Below, piece by piece: positions 1-12,288 of a DNA stretch of 64,000 nucleotides. Position 1 is the first letter of the stretch. Each line of letters starts with the position of its first letter. The position numbers and the translations under genes are program-made. Source of the stretch: Plectrocnemia conspersa (Eukaryota; Arthropoda; Insecta; Trichoptera; Polycentropodidae); contig VTFK01000224.1 of assembly GCA_009617715.1 (NCBI GenBank), positions 812,501-876,500 of the forward strand. Direction: 5' to 3'. The notes under the pieces were generated by a model, which saw only the letters and a program-made list of their open reading frames with translations, made no database searches and had not been told where the DNA came from.

Positions 1-2225
1 CTAAATCATTTTTCACTTTAATCAGCTAATGATTTTTTTGTTCATCCTATACATAAGCATACATATGCATACATGCATGCAATACACAATAGTCCTCTTT
101 TAAAATGAAAAAAGCCTTTCAAACAAGAAGTTCACGTTTTCTCTGCATTGTCGGTTGAAGTTATTCAACTTTGCTTTGAAAAGAACACGTCAATCACCAG
201 GACGTTATTTAAATCCTGGACAAATGGCCAGTGTGACATAAATAATTTTTGAATAATGAAAAAAATATTTATATATTTATATATCCGGACTCTCGTGGGT
301 TACTGATGAGAAAATTTTCATTCAAAAGAACAACACAAAAAATACATTTCATAATGATTAATTATTAATGCGAATTTTATGTGCGGTTGGTCATAAACGG
401 CATTAAAAAATATTGTAATGTAAAAAAATGATATTAATTAATAAAACGTATGAAATCATAAAAACGTATAATATTTCAACCATAAAAACGTTCGCGTTAT
501 ATATATCATGTTATATTCATAGCGATATTTTACGATTAGCGAAGGTTGTAAAAAGAAAACAATGAAAAAAGTACAATAGGGAAGAATATTAAAATTAATT
601 ATGTACATTTTAATTTATTAATGGCTTTTTTGATTAAAATATACTCGTATAACCCATGTGCATTATATGCTTAATGTTAACGAATGAAACATTTAAATTT
701 GATAATAAATGTATTGAAATAAAGACTTATGAATGTAAAATTATATTTGAGATCGAAACATTTGATTTCGGTTTCTGCTTATGTTAAATAAGTGACACTC
801 GTTGAACAGTCGCAAACTTATCATCGCTCTTAAGCTTTGAAGAATCTTATTTGGAAAATGAGCTCATTGAGCTGATTAATAAATTTGACATTTAATCACA
901 AATTCACATCGCAATACGAAACAACGCTGTTAATATAATTAGGTAGTGCTACATACAAATATTTTTTTCATTGATATGGGTTGTGTGGCACATACACTTT
1001 AGTTACCGTTGCATAATAATATTTCCGTTTATATGAAGTGCTAAAAATTAAGATCAATTATAATAATAAAAATAATAATATGATAATATATGACGCATCA
1101 TAATGTATAATCATTAAGATATATTAGTAAAAAAAACAACAAACAATGGTATAGTAAATTTAGTAAAATAGATAGAATGCGCATTAAAAACTTTTATGAA
1201 TAAATTGTATAAAAGCCCCTAATTAATACGCGAATGCAAAGTTATTGTTAATTTAAAAAGTTTTTTAATGTATTATATTTTCTTAATATTAATAAAATTG
1301 TTTTATAAATTATCATAATATTATATAATATGTAATACATAAAATAATTTATCGTATGTAACAAATTGAATGGTAAAATATTAAACTCACGTAATATTTG
1401 CAAACGATTCATTACTTTATGGAATAATACGTATAATAAATTGTGCATATATGAAACATTTTTTTCCTTTCAGTATATTACCTTCATATACGAAACACAT
1501 AAACAAATTCAAAAGGAATTGCAAAGAATAATTTAATATTTGAAAACGTACGCATACATACTTATTATAGAAAGCGTACTTTATTGAGCTTTAAAAACAT
1601 TGGCCGTGCTTTTGCGCTGAGCTTTATATTGAAATTTGTTTTTTTATGCGGTTGAAATATTATTAAAATATATATTCTTATGTGTTATTATTACAAGCAT
1701 TGTTCGTGCGTACTTTTATTAAATAAATAAGACATCATCTATTATTCTTTATCTTCGCAAATTACACATTCCCGTCGTTAATTATCGCTTTTACGATTCG
1801 TATCGCAAAGTGAAATATTACATTGGAAATTGTTGTAATACGTAATCGACTTTTGTTCTAATAACACGTTTACTATCACGATCCGCGATCGAAAGGGTTG
1901 CTATACCTTTATTTGAACATATATTTTATAATAATAATACATATGAATATCAGATGTTTGAAATTATATGCTACAACTTTAGTATAAGATGTGTACTACT
2001 ACTAGATTATTTTGATACCATCTGAACCCTTGTAATCGGATTTTTATTATGAAGAAAAGATAACTATTTTTATTTTTGATTTTTAGTAAAATATATATTG
2101 CTATAATTTATAACAAAGACCATTAAAATTATATTTATAGTTTTTGAAACTACATTTTTATTATATTTTTTTTTACAAATTTCACAATTTTTTATATTAA
2201 AAAATATACTTATGTGATTTATTTA
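1..2225. other. AT-rich sequence, no gene recognised
   Basis: Very AT-rich sequence with many short A/T runs. The longest frame, 66 codons on the minus strand at 1248-1448, is a low-complexity run of Ile, Leu, Tyr and Asn typical of chance reading through AT-rich DNA. No RNA gene or transposon end was seen. Confidence 0.6.
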
Positions 2226-2229
2226 TTGT

Positions 2230-2460
2230 TAATTTTTCTTTGTAAAATGAGAGGCGCTAATCCAATGCGTTAAAACGCGGTAAACGCAATCATCTAATAC
2301 GAAGTAAGTATCTATTAATACACCACACTGAAATCTATGTTTGTTAATTTTATTTTATGTATACAACACAATATTTATCCAAGAGATTAGGAAAATCTAG
2401 GAAAACCTAATCTGTGATTATAATTATATATTATTTACTAATTCTGACTTTCCTGACATG
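2230..2460. repeat. Fragment related to the SINE body plus an adjacent dispersed block
   Basis: Bases 2230-2340 share an interrupted match with the body of the SINE copies near 6.37 and 23.34 kb (gcgctaatccaatgcgtt against gcgtaagcccaatgcgtt, then a shared stretch ending in ccacactgaaatct). Bases 2380-2460 match 23180-23295 (both contain agattaggaaaatct and then ctaattctga). In the 2.4 kb copy this block contains the inverted octamer AGATTAGG...CCTAATCT. The order of the two blocks is swapped between loci, so they are probably separate repeats. No tRNA-like head is present here. Confidence 0.45.
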
Positions 2461-2639
2461 CTAGAAATTAAAAAACATTAGAGTCCATGTATGATTCAAA
2501 TCAGTGTATTTTAAGTAAATTACTAAAATATTAATTAATATAATTTATTTTTAATAACATGTTTTCAATTATATATTTTTTTATCAATTATATATAGATA
2601 TTTTGTGGCGTAGTGTATAAACTTATATACTGACTACAA

Positions 2640-3100
2640 ACATATTGTTTATTGTACCTTATAATATTGTATTTTTAAAAAAGGTTGAATTACTAATGTA
2701 AAGGCTTTTAACAATAAAACAAACGACAATTGTCGTCCATAATTAGTTGAGATCTGCCTACGACAAAAGAGTTTGGCGTCAAAAATGCATATATGTATAT
2801 AAATCGTGCAGGACACCTGGTACTGCACAATAACCACACACTTAAAAAAAGAAGATTACGTATTAAAAACATTTTATTGTATATTATACCTTTTAAATGT
2901 TAAATTACTAATTTAAATGCTCTTAGCAACAAAAACATTTTAAAAACGACAATAGATTTATCGATTTGAGAGATCATGTATATAATAACATTACTTTAAA
3001 ACAGCAGAAGATGAATCTGCCTATGACAAAAGAGTTGGGCGTTAAAAATCGTGCAGGACACCCTTACTGCACAATAACCACACCAGTTAGTGATCACTAT
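2640..3100. repeat. Diverged direct duplication of about 200-240 bp
   Basis: Bases 2650-2840 and 2870-3090 share an ordered series of matches: taatattgt or tatattat, ttaaattactaat or ttgaattactaat, aacgacaat, then gacaaaagagttgggcg or gacaaaagagtttggcg, and finally atcgtgcaggacacc followed by actgcacaataaccacac. The second unit includes the 5' half of a 113-codon plus-strand frame (2966-3307), which has no recognisable domain and partly follows the duplicated DNA. The parent element is not identified. Confidence 0.6.
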
Positions 3101-3383
3101 ATTAGGTTTGCTTTCTCTCTAATGGTGTCATCATTTAGAGGTGTAATCTATGTTTACGATTTGTCAGAGTTTTTTCGAATAATAATCAATATAAAATATA
3201 TGACACTTAGTCACATCAGCAAAGAGAGAAGAGATTACCACATCACCAGATTACGAAATTACGACAGCACGAGGATAAAGACTCACTTATTTAACTCCAC
3301 CGCCTGATTTATTTAAGTGTGTGTTTTTTTTATATACGCTTTGAAAATAAACCAGTAAATATTTTTGTGCAGTACTTTAAATT

Positions 3384-4130
3384 ATGTTATTTTATAAAAT
3401 CGATGATTTAAAATTTAGAATTTTTAAGACATTTTTATTGGTCACTTTACAAATCGTTGTATTAAAAAAATGCATTAAATTTTCTTTTAAAAATAAAATC
3501 GAGTGCAGTGAAGTTGTAAAGATATTAGAAAAGGGTATTGACGAAGATGCCATGTCAAAAATAAAATTTATTAATGGTACAAATATTTCTAAGAGGTGCG
3601 AAGACATTGATGAGATCATGGGAGATGGGTTAGTCTAGTATATCAACCATCGATAAAAATGTAAAAAAGTAAAAATGCTGCGATTAGTTTTCTCAATTGA
3701 TATCTATAGCAATTTTGAGGGATATATTGTGCGTTAAACCAGACATAGAATTGCTTAAAGTTATGAGATTAAAACAAAGGTTTAATCGACACCATAAAAA
3801 AGTACGTCAAGTTTGATCTTATGTCACGGTTTTCATTAATCTTTTCTTAGATTATAGCATTCGAATATTACTCTGCAGTTTTATGTTATTTGTGTGATAC
3901 AATCCAGCGAAAACGACAAGAATTATGAATAAAATATGTTTGGATTTTTCATCACGATAACGCACCGACCAAAAACCCAGATATAGCACTATGCAACTTT
4001 TTACTGTTCCTATAGATTTTATAGAACATTGGAAGCACGACATTTTGCGACCATAAAAGAGATAAAAGTTAAGCTTAATACTATACGAAGTGATTTATTC
4101 TGCAAATGGTTGAAATATATTATACATTTC
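3384..4130 (+). pseudogene. Decayed mariner transposase (copy 1)
   Basis: Pieces of a mariner transposase appear in the right order on the plus strand, in more than one frame. Near 3474-3560 the HTH region reads IKFSFKNKIECSEVVKIL then DEDAMSKIKF. Near 3640-3670 comes STIDKNVKKVK. Near 3941-3970 comes the catalytic-domain motif WIFHHDNAPT, where the DN is the second catalytic aspartate. It is followed by an ALCNFLLF stretch matching the family's APCDFFLFP, with the third catalytic Asp read as Asn. At 4032-4075 comes ARHFATIKEIK. The central part of the catalytic domain (the family's VTGDES region) is missing or unreadable, and several stops and frameshifts are present. The relic is about 750 bp against roughly 1.0 kb of code in an intact member. 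It is non-functional. It is only partly alike the copy at 17.5 kb, so the two may be different lineages. Confidence 0.75.
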
Positions 4131-5900
4131 GTACATTGAATTATTCGTGATCTTCTCGTCAAAAAGTTTTAATATTATTATTAGTAAGATTAAAAGTGAT
4201 ATATTAATGTTAGCAGATAATGCTTGTCATTGCATTGATTAATTAAATAAAAATAAACAGGAATGTTCAGATGAAAACAACTAAAGTTATAAAAGAGTTT
4301 AATGGCAATGTTCTTTAACGTTATTGCGTTAGGTAAACACTTTTATTATAACTTTTAGTGCCCTTGTGTTATATGATTTTTGAAATCAAATAATTGTGAT
4401 ATATGTAAGCACTTTACGCAGAAACATCCCAGTCTATAATTCCATAACGATGTTCTGTGTTTATTAAAGAGAAATTTATGCACGTAACTATTATTGCACG
4501 ACAAGAAATATAATAACGAGAAACCATAAGCGGCCGTAAATATTATGGTTATCGTCGGCTGCGATTGGCCGATTTGAGAATCTTTCGCGTAAGCACCGTG
4601 AAATTAGCCTTGTGGCTCTTATTATTATATCATTGCGACCCTTAAAGACGTCGTTTCGATTTTATTTAACGATTTTGCGTGTGTGTGGCGGGTGTATTGT
4701 CCGCTTAATAGATTCGACTTTGAACGGCTTTTGGCAAGTCGAGGTTCTCACACTTTGAAACGTGCAATATTTGGAATAAAGGAAGTATATATTACGTAAA
4801 CGTACAGTGATGTATAGCATAATTCATAAAAAATGATATAATAAATGCATAATTACGTAATTGCATTTGGACAAGAGCTAATTGATTGATGGACTGTAAT
4901 TTTAAGACCCGTTACACACGTTGGCCAGTGGCCGAAGATAACCTCGTTTATGTACTTTGTCACCAAAACTAGCGAATCATCGGCAACCACAAAGACATGA
5001 TCGACTCGTGGGGATCTTTAGTTTAAAAAGTATCAGCGCTGAAAAAGTTTACATTTTAAACACATAATGAATGTTTTTAATTAATAGATACTATATTTTT
5101 AAATATTTATATAAATCGTTTGAATTATTACATGTGCAATATCGTTTAATGGTAAAAGTTAGTTTGGAACGTAACACGATTATGTTTTATTGATATTAAT
5201 TACATAACGTACGATATTAGCTGAAACATGTTAAAAGTTTAACGCGAATCAAAGCGTTGAGCAAACTATTCGGTAAAGTGCACCACCAGCAATGTCTAAG
5301 TAGCTTTTTAATCGCTGCAAAAGTTTAATTGCGTTCGCTAGAGTTGAACTTTCAAATTTCAACACCGTCGCTTTGAACGAGATTAAAACGCCTCTATGGT
5401 AAATAAAACATAAAAAATCGACGTGCACGTCAGATAAACACATAGCATATTCTAAAGTAAAATATTCAATCGTGCTTTGAAGGAGGTGATGATTTGAAAA
5501 GATTATGTATAAATATTTATTTTGTAATTCATATACTATATTTTGTGGGATTAAGAAACGTTATAGCTAAAATCATGAATAAAATAAAATAGACAATAAT
5601 AATTAAGTAGACACACTAGATTTTCACTTAAGATTTCAATGCTTATTATAAGATAATAGCTTTATGACATTAAATATCATGACTCGTCGGATTTCATATC
5701 ATATACTTTCAATAATTTTAAAATGTGTAATATATGAAAGTTGCCACATTTTCTATATATAAAAACGATATTTACAATCATATGAGGATTATTTTTAGTA
5801 CAATTTTGAATAAATATTGAATGCAGAGCAATAAAAACATAATAAACCCCAATTAAAGCCCTGATATTGATTGAAAAAAGTAGGCATTTAAGATACGCAT
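4131..5900. other. No gene recognised; less AT-rich patch at 4500-4760
   Basis: Mostly AT-rich. The stretch 4500-4760 is clearly richer in G and C, has no open frame of note, and contains several CpG-bearing segments such as attggccgattt and gtgtggcgggtgtat. It could be a unique regulatory patch, but nothing in the sequence proves this. The short minus-strand frame at 5249-5443 has no recognisable motif. Confidence 0.4.
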
Positions 5901-6329
5901 ATTTATTTATGTAAATTAAATTAAATTAAGACAAGCGTGACCTAACGGTTACCCTAATGCGTCACGATGGACAGAAAACGATACATAGTATTATCACAAT
6001 ACACAAAAAATAAAATACAAATAGAATAAAAAATAATACATAGTAAGAAAGATTATTATAAAATAATTAAAATTAATTAATAAGAATCGGACTCGTGGCT
6101 GACATAAAACAGATAAGGAGTCAGATGGCGACAGCGAAAGGCGAGTGGCTAGTGCATCCTGGTTCTAGCATGCATAAAAAAGGACACAATCGTTATTCTC
6201 GAAGACATTCCGGAACCCAAAACTAGAATACCCCAAGATTAGTTTCATTGTCGACAGCACCCTTCAGTAGTTTGAAAAAATGCTTAATGACATAAAACTT
6301 TCTACGAGAACTCAGCTCATCATATTTTA

Positions 6330-6612
6330 TTTTTTATTAAATCTTCCGTTGCAATCTTACAGGCGTAAGCCCAATGCGTTACAACAGATATAATGAATTC
6401 CTACAAGTAAGTATTAACCACCAGACTGGAAGTCTAAGAATTGGTGACAGCTATATTAATAATTATAAATTATATATGTCACTGCAGCTGGGGCTGTTTT
6501 TTTATAATAGCGCAATTTTATAAGTAAAAATTCGAGTGCCGTTGCCGGGGCTCGAACCCGAAACCTCAGAGTTACTAGTCTGAGACGTTACGGACTACGC
6601 TATTCCGTCCTT
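6330..6612 (-). mobile_element. tRNA-derived SINE, copy 1
   Basis: On the minus strand the element starts with a tRNA-like head near 6612. The A-box-like segment TAGCGTAGTCCG lies near 6591-6602 and the B box GGGTTCGAGCCCC at 6547-6560, so an internal RNA polymerase III promoter is present. The body follows (the tgtcactgcagctggggc block near 6475-6500 and cgtaagcccaatgcgtt near 6365-6382), and it ends in an A/T-rich tail near 6330-6350. The same head and body recur at 23305-23636, and a more diverged head at 32030-32216. The element sits inside the LINE relic. A real tRNA gene is excluded because the stems do not pair along the full cloverleaf. Confidence 0.75.
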
Positions 6613-6651
6613 ATATCCCAACGCTCATAAAAGAAAGGCGCTGGGATATAA
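6611..6651. repeat. Short hairpin next to SINE copy 1
   Basis: The arms ttatatcccaacgc and gcgctgggatataa form a nearly perfect inverted repeat around a loop of about 13 bases. It directly abuts the 5' end of the SINE head. No transposon ends or terminator function can be assigned. Confidence 0.5.
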
Positions 6652-7599
6652 AAACGGATAAAAACCAAATATCCACATATAAAAGTATCTCAAGAGCCAT
6701 TTCTAAACTATTTCGATTAAGGTGAGGTATTTGCTTATTCGTGGATTCAAAATTATATATTCCGATTCAAGAATTCTAGAAAATGAATTATTAAACATAT
6801 AGGATCCAAAAGGTGATATAAATTAAATATTTGAGAGAGTTAGTAATTTAATAATATTATTAGTTAAAATTTTAATAAAAGGATGATTTTTATTTAAAAA
6901 TATTTTTTTTTCACAAAGCCGAGCATCTTGGAAAATTTATCGCTGACGTCGTTTACATGTAGAGAGAATTTCAACTTGCTTTCAAAAGTAATTCCGAGAA
7001 TTTAGTGGAAGTTTCTTTAGGCAACACTAAAGGCATTTTCCGACACTAAAGGGCAGACGTTTGACAGTAGCCCATCTCCATAGAGAAACTAAATCACGCT
7101 ATAGAGGTAAGGTGTCCGCAACAAACCATGCATTTGAATAATTTTAAATGAATTTGTAACTGCCGTATTATGTAATTATTAAATAACATAAAGAGCATCT
7201 TGAAGAATCTCCAAAAAAACCGCAATATGTTACAAACTATCTACGGTACTTCAAATAACCGAGTTAAATCATCCGAGCAACCGTGGTATACTTTTTTTTC
7301 ATTAATAACCTATGAAAAAAAAATGTTTTTTTAGTAACAGTAGAAAACAAAACAAAAATTATGGAAGACGTTATTTCATACAATTTAGCAGCAGCTGATA
7401 AAAATGCGACTAGTCTATAGTTCCTTATGCACAATTTGACATTATTTTATAAATATTTTGTGTGTTTCAAAGATCATGAAATAATGACGTTTTGAGAATC
7501 AGATTAAAAATATGTTTTAGAGAAGTAGCGAGACACTTCAACCCTTCAAAATTGAATCGATAACCAAATCAAGCCTTCTCAAAGCCATATTTAATATAT

Positions 7600-10500
7600 T
7601 GTATAAGCGTTTCATATCTATGGATAAAGTAAGTAAATTTTAAGAGCATTTCAAGTGCTTTTAATTCAGGGACATAGATGTTTTCAGATAATATAAATCT
7701 TTTCTTCTCTCTAATCTATTTTAAAATGCGTTTTTTCAATCAATTGCATATAAAAAAATTCGTTAAAAAGCACCCAACAAATAAATATAAAATAATATTT
7801 TGTAGACTTTAAATGCTATAAAAAAATGACGTACAGGTTTTTTGCTTCAAAGATTTAGTAGCTTATTTTAAATTTAAAATTTCACATGATGCACAGATAA
7901 AAAGTGCATGATTTTATATATTTATTATTTAAGTCAGATCACTGATTTTTATTTTGAAAAGGGAAAAAAAACATCTAAAAACTTAATATGTTAGCGTAAA
8001 GCCAATTACAGAAATATATTTACTATCAATATTCAGTAAAAAATAAATAAACTAAAGCTCGAATTATTTATATGTACAATGTATCATAAATAATAAAAAT
8101 ATATTTCTAATCAACGATTATATTTCCTTTAAATCATACTTTGATTGCCTTGAATTAAACTTCATTTATGATTAATTATCTGTTTTTTACGCTATGTATT
8201 ATATATTTGAGTCAACTTTCTGCATGATTAAAATAATATATTGTAACTAATGCAGACTTTATTTAGAAGGCAAAGGGAAATCGCCACAAGTAAAAGTTAT
8301 TGGCTTCTATAGATAATTAATAAACCTCGCCAATTAAGCCAGCACTCTCAGTAAAATAATTATATACATACGTAAATATTCGCAAAAATCAATAAAAGTC
8401 GATTTAAACATCATTCACTCTTTCCGGCGTGACATTCGTTACACATTGTTTAAAATTTGGGTGGTCGTATTTCAAAAGCTTGCAATACATTTCCCATGAA
8501 CTTATTACATATGACGAGACGTAAAAATGACAATATATCCACATTTCAAGCGTGAAAAAAGCCGCTTCGATTGTGCTTGTGATTTAGAGCCCATTATGAG
8601 TCTGTGCGTTCGAATACGTTTCGAAAAGTTCAACGTGCACTAAGAACGCTGAATCATATGCCATGAACATCGACGACCGACCTTCACCTGAGAATGAAGT
8701 CTCGCTGAGCGGAAAAAAGGAGAAAAATCTTGTTTAAATAATATTACACAGCCAGATCAAAATATAATTCGCCAAGGATGAGAGGGATGGGAGGACGACA
8801 GAGTGGGACGGAAGGCGAAACGAGCCTTAGCAATAATGGTATTTACGAAAGTATTTTTACGAGCGTCTCTATCTCTCTCTCTCCTCCCCGGTCGAGATTT
8901 ATAAACGTGATCAAGATGTTTATGCATCGATTATGTATTTATGTTCGCTTTGATCGAATCTTGATGTTGATTGATTGCTTTTGGTTGAAGGTAGACACAA
9001 AGGAACGACGCCAGTTTTGTTTCTAAGCACAATAACAACAATAGACAATTGATATGTGGATGAAAAATATATCAGCGAAAAAAAAATATGTAAAATTTAA
9101 AATGACTTCCACAAAGCAATTGATCTTTTTAGTTTTTTGATAAATTTTTTATCATTTGATTGACTTAAATCATACGTTCATGACATAATTTAGGCAAATA
9201 AAATTAATCCAGCAAAATAAATTATTGAAGCATATATTTATATATAATAAAAGTAGCTTTATTTATCGAATTAATAATAACACAGTGAATCCTAATTAGG
9301 CATTAAAAATGATATAATAAAAATATCTTTAGTATTTTGTCAAAGAAAAAGTGTCATTAAAATATTGTTATATTCTTAGGTTAAAAAACTACTAGAATAG
9401 CAGAAAATTGCATTTAGTTTTAAACGCAAATAAAATTATTTTATGCAAATAATAAAATATTATTTTGTCAGAGAAAAATATCTTGACGTTGTATTTTTTC
9501 GAAAGCAAATAAACAACAATATTAGTACTTCACGTAAAAAGTTAAGAACCTTGAAAATTCAGAAAAGTTCTACAAATTCTCAAATAAAACATTTCTTTAA
9601 CGAATACAATACATATTTACACCAAGTATTCTAGATTTAAAAATAAATAACAATTAGCATATATTCAAGGAGCTGCTTATTTTGCAATTTCCTGATTTGT
9701 AATAGTATCGTATAAAAACATGTTTTTAGCAGTATAGAATGTGAATATAAAACAACAATTTTCGAAATGCTGTAGGAGATTTTAATGCCGTAGAAAACAT
9801 TATATTTTTGTGGTTTTTTCAAGCAATAGTCTAAGCTATTAAACATAAAATACACGTTCTGTCTGTCTGTAACAAGAACTCCTCCAAAACGGTGAACAGT
9901 AGCGACGTGACGTTTGCATATGTCACTCTGCCATTTCTAGGTAAACTGTGCTATTTAAAAATCGAATTTCAAGTTTTAAGTTGAAAGTTAAATGTGATAT
10001 ACTGCAATATGTGGCAAAAAAAAAAACGATAGAGAAACTGAACAGCGACGTGCTGATACGTGCTACTGACAAAACATATCGAATATAGCTAAGTAATGGA
10101 ATAAACTAGTAATAACAGGATAAATAAAATTAAATATATTAAATACATATTGATTTTGAATTTACCCCGGGCGTGCCAAGTAATTAAATGTGAACTTTTT
10201 TTGCCAAGTAATTAATGTGAATTTTACTGCTTCTGATTTCTGTGATATTATTAATTATTTGAGAAATGTAAGCTAATATTTGTAGCCGAGTGGTGTGACT
10301 TTTGCTATACAGTTTATACATATACAAATACAGATATACATTTGTACAAAAAAATGTATTGGGTGGCGTTTGAGTTAGAGCAAAAATTGAGTCACTCTAA
10401 TCTCTGGTTCTTTGATGAATGCAAGATGAATTTAGAGAAAATCACGCTATTACTTAGCTCCGCTTCTAATGCATCCCTTCAGTGAAAGCGTTACTTTAAA

Positions 10501-12285
10501 AGTAATAATCTGTGGGCTATTGTCTTATTTCATGTAATGAAAAATATGACAGGTAATTGATGATAATTGCCGGCTTTCAATTGAGTAACACTTGGGTGTT
10601 ATTATTTTAACATAAGTAGTTATTGGAATAAGTTGTATTACTTTATTAATAGTTACCATATTTGGGATATCTATTTAATAGTTGTGTTTACATGACTGCT
10701 GATATAAAATATCCATAAATAAATTTCACGATATAGTCAAAGTATCAGAATGACTTCGTTGGAGAACTCTGCGTATTTATCTACTTTATTATTCGATAAA
10801 TAATACCAAAATAGTACCATTTATATTTAACGAACCGGATTAGATAATATACCGTTAGTGAGCGATACTTTCATGGTATAATATTGAGGGGGTGAGTTCT
10901 TCGCAGTTCGAAAATGGTTTCAAGAAAGTTCAACATACAATCTATTAATATAATATGTATGTATATATTTAATTAAACGTAAGAAACCCTAATTGGGTTT
11001 ATATTATACTAATTAACTTTTATAACGTTCTAAATTATGACGAGCCCTTCAAACGTTGGCTGCTTTAATTAATTTTATTGTTCCCAATTCGAATGGGATT
11101 GTGATCTCTAATTATGGTTGTTATTGCGTTATAATTTGCCTTGAATTCGACTGAATTTAATAGTTCGGTTATTACGATTCAAGTTGCGCAACCGCGCGAA
11201 CAATGGCGTCGAAAACGTTTGAGAATCGCTGTTATGACATTTGAGCCGAGACCGTACACCATTGTTTCTGAATATTACGCTCGAGAAAAAAATCGGAAAT
11301 AATTTATGGTGTGCATGCTCGCCTGCAAGAGGATATCGAACCTTCTGGCAGGGCACGTTTTTAGCAAAAGGGAACAAACACAACCTTTATTGCATATGCG
11401 CGTCAATTTGTTCGTGGTTCGATCCCGGGTGATTGATCGGCAGAATGATTTATTTAGACCCGGAGTTAAGATTATTATCAAAGGATATATAATAACATTA
11501 AAAAATGTGTACACAAGACAGAGGGTTGTGATTTTAAAATATTGCCCTCTCAGAGCGCTGTGAATAAATCAATCAAGTCGAATTCCGGATTGAGTCAGAA
11601 ACTGGTTTCGTGTTATTTTTTGCTGTTTTAATGGTGTAATTGGTGTAATATTGTATTTGAAATGCCAAACGAGGATGTTAAACGTAGCTTCGTTTATTAT
11701 ATAAAATATGTTTGATTTAATAACAAAGTGTTATTAACGTACGCAAATGTTATCAATTAATTAATTATACGAATGGACGCTATAAAACGAATTACCAAAT
11801 GTTGTTTATATTATGTAATATTGCGTTTACTATTATTTCATAATTATACAATAGCTTTATCGTATTTTGCTATAATATACATTTGTGAATAATATATATA
11901 TATAATAGACACTGACTGCGGCAGAAAAACATATATTTAATTTACAATTGAATAATATTCACAGTAAGTTATATTTATACTATTATAACTGATTAAGATT
12001 ATGATTTAAATGGCAATGTGTTTTTCAATAAAAAAATATGTTATTTGCCCCTAAAGCACATGAAGCTAACCTAAGCTAAAGGGGTTATTTTAAATAACAA
12101 ATTTTATTTAAATTACATTTTATTGAGATTTTACCTATATGTTGTATTTTTGGGGTTTTAGGCTGAAGGGGTGTGATTTTGCAGCTAAATGGACATAACG
12201 GCTGGTAACAGTATATTTTATATAATAAGTTACAAGGCTTGTCGAGTTGTATTATTGTCGGCTGTGATACCTATGATAGCTTTTT
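7600..12285. other. No gene recognised; small duplication at 10175-10225
   Basis: AT-rich sequence with a few moderately GC-richer patches (about 8550-9010 and 11080-11580) that hold no convincing coding frame. At 10175-10225 the segment gccaagtaattaa-tgtgaa occurs twice, 28 bases apart. A TCTGTCTGTCTGTAACAAGAACTCCTCC segment starts near 9857 and resembles sequences often seen in insect dispersed repeats, but no boundaries could be drawn. The overlapping frames at 11129-11563 on both strands lack any domain I recognise. Confidence 0.45.
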
Positions 12286-12288
12286 GCC

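Larger units (their letters stand above)
5905..7575 (-). mobile_element. 3' part of a non-LTR retrotransposon (LINE), minus strand, interrupted
   Basis: Bases 7370-7560 are homologous to the reverse-transcriptase segment at 62630-62825 (acaatttagcaGcaGctgata, tagtctatagtt, gatcatgaaataatgacgttttgagaatcagat). Read on the minus strand they still give short RT pieces such as LILKTSLFHDL. Bases 6940-7030 and 5905-6250 match the LINE fragment at 51716-52095, including catcgtgacgcatt and the TTAAATTAA-rich tail at 5905-5935. The match is broken between about 6250 and 6935, where a SINE and further sequence lie. The 5' half of the element is absent and no open frame survives. The 3' end appears to be the TTAAATTAA-type tail near 5905. 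Confidence 0.65.

Noticed and set aside
6530..6612. tRNA gene on the minus strand
   Set aside because: The A and B boxes are present but the cloverleaf does not pair, and the same head with a shared body recurs at other loci, so it is a SINE.
10280..10300. tagccgagtggt as a tRNA-like A box
   Set aside because: No B box or tRNA-like pairing downstream.
11300..11435. B-box-like GGTTCGATCCCGGGT suggesting a tRNA or SINE
   Set aside because: No matching A box at the right distance, no cloverleaf stems and no similarity to the SINE copies in this window.
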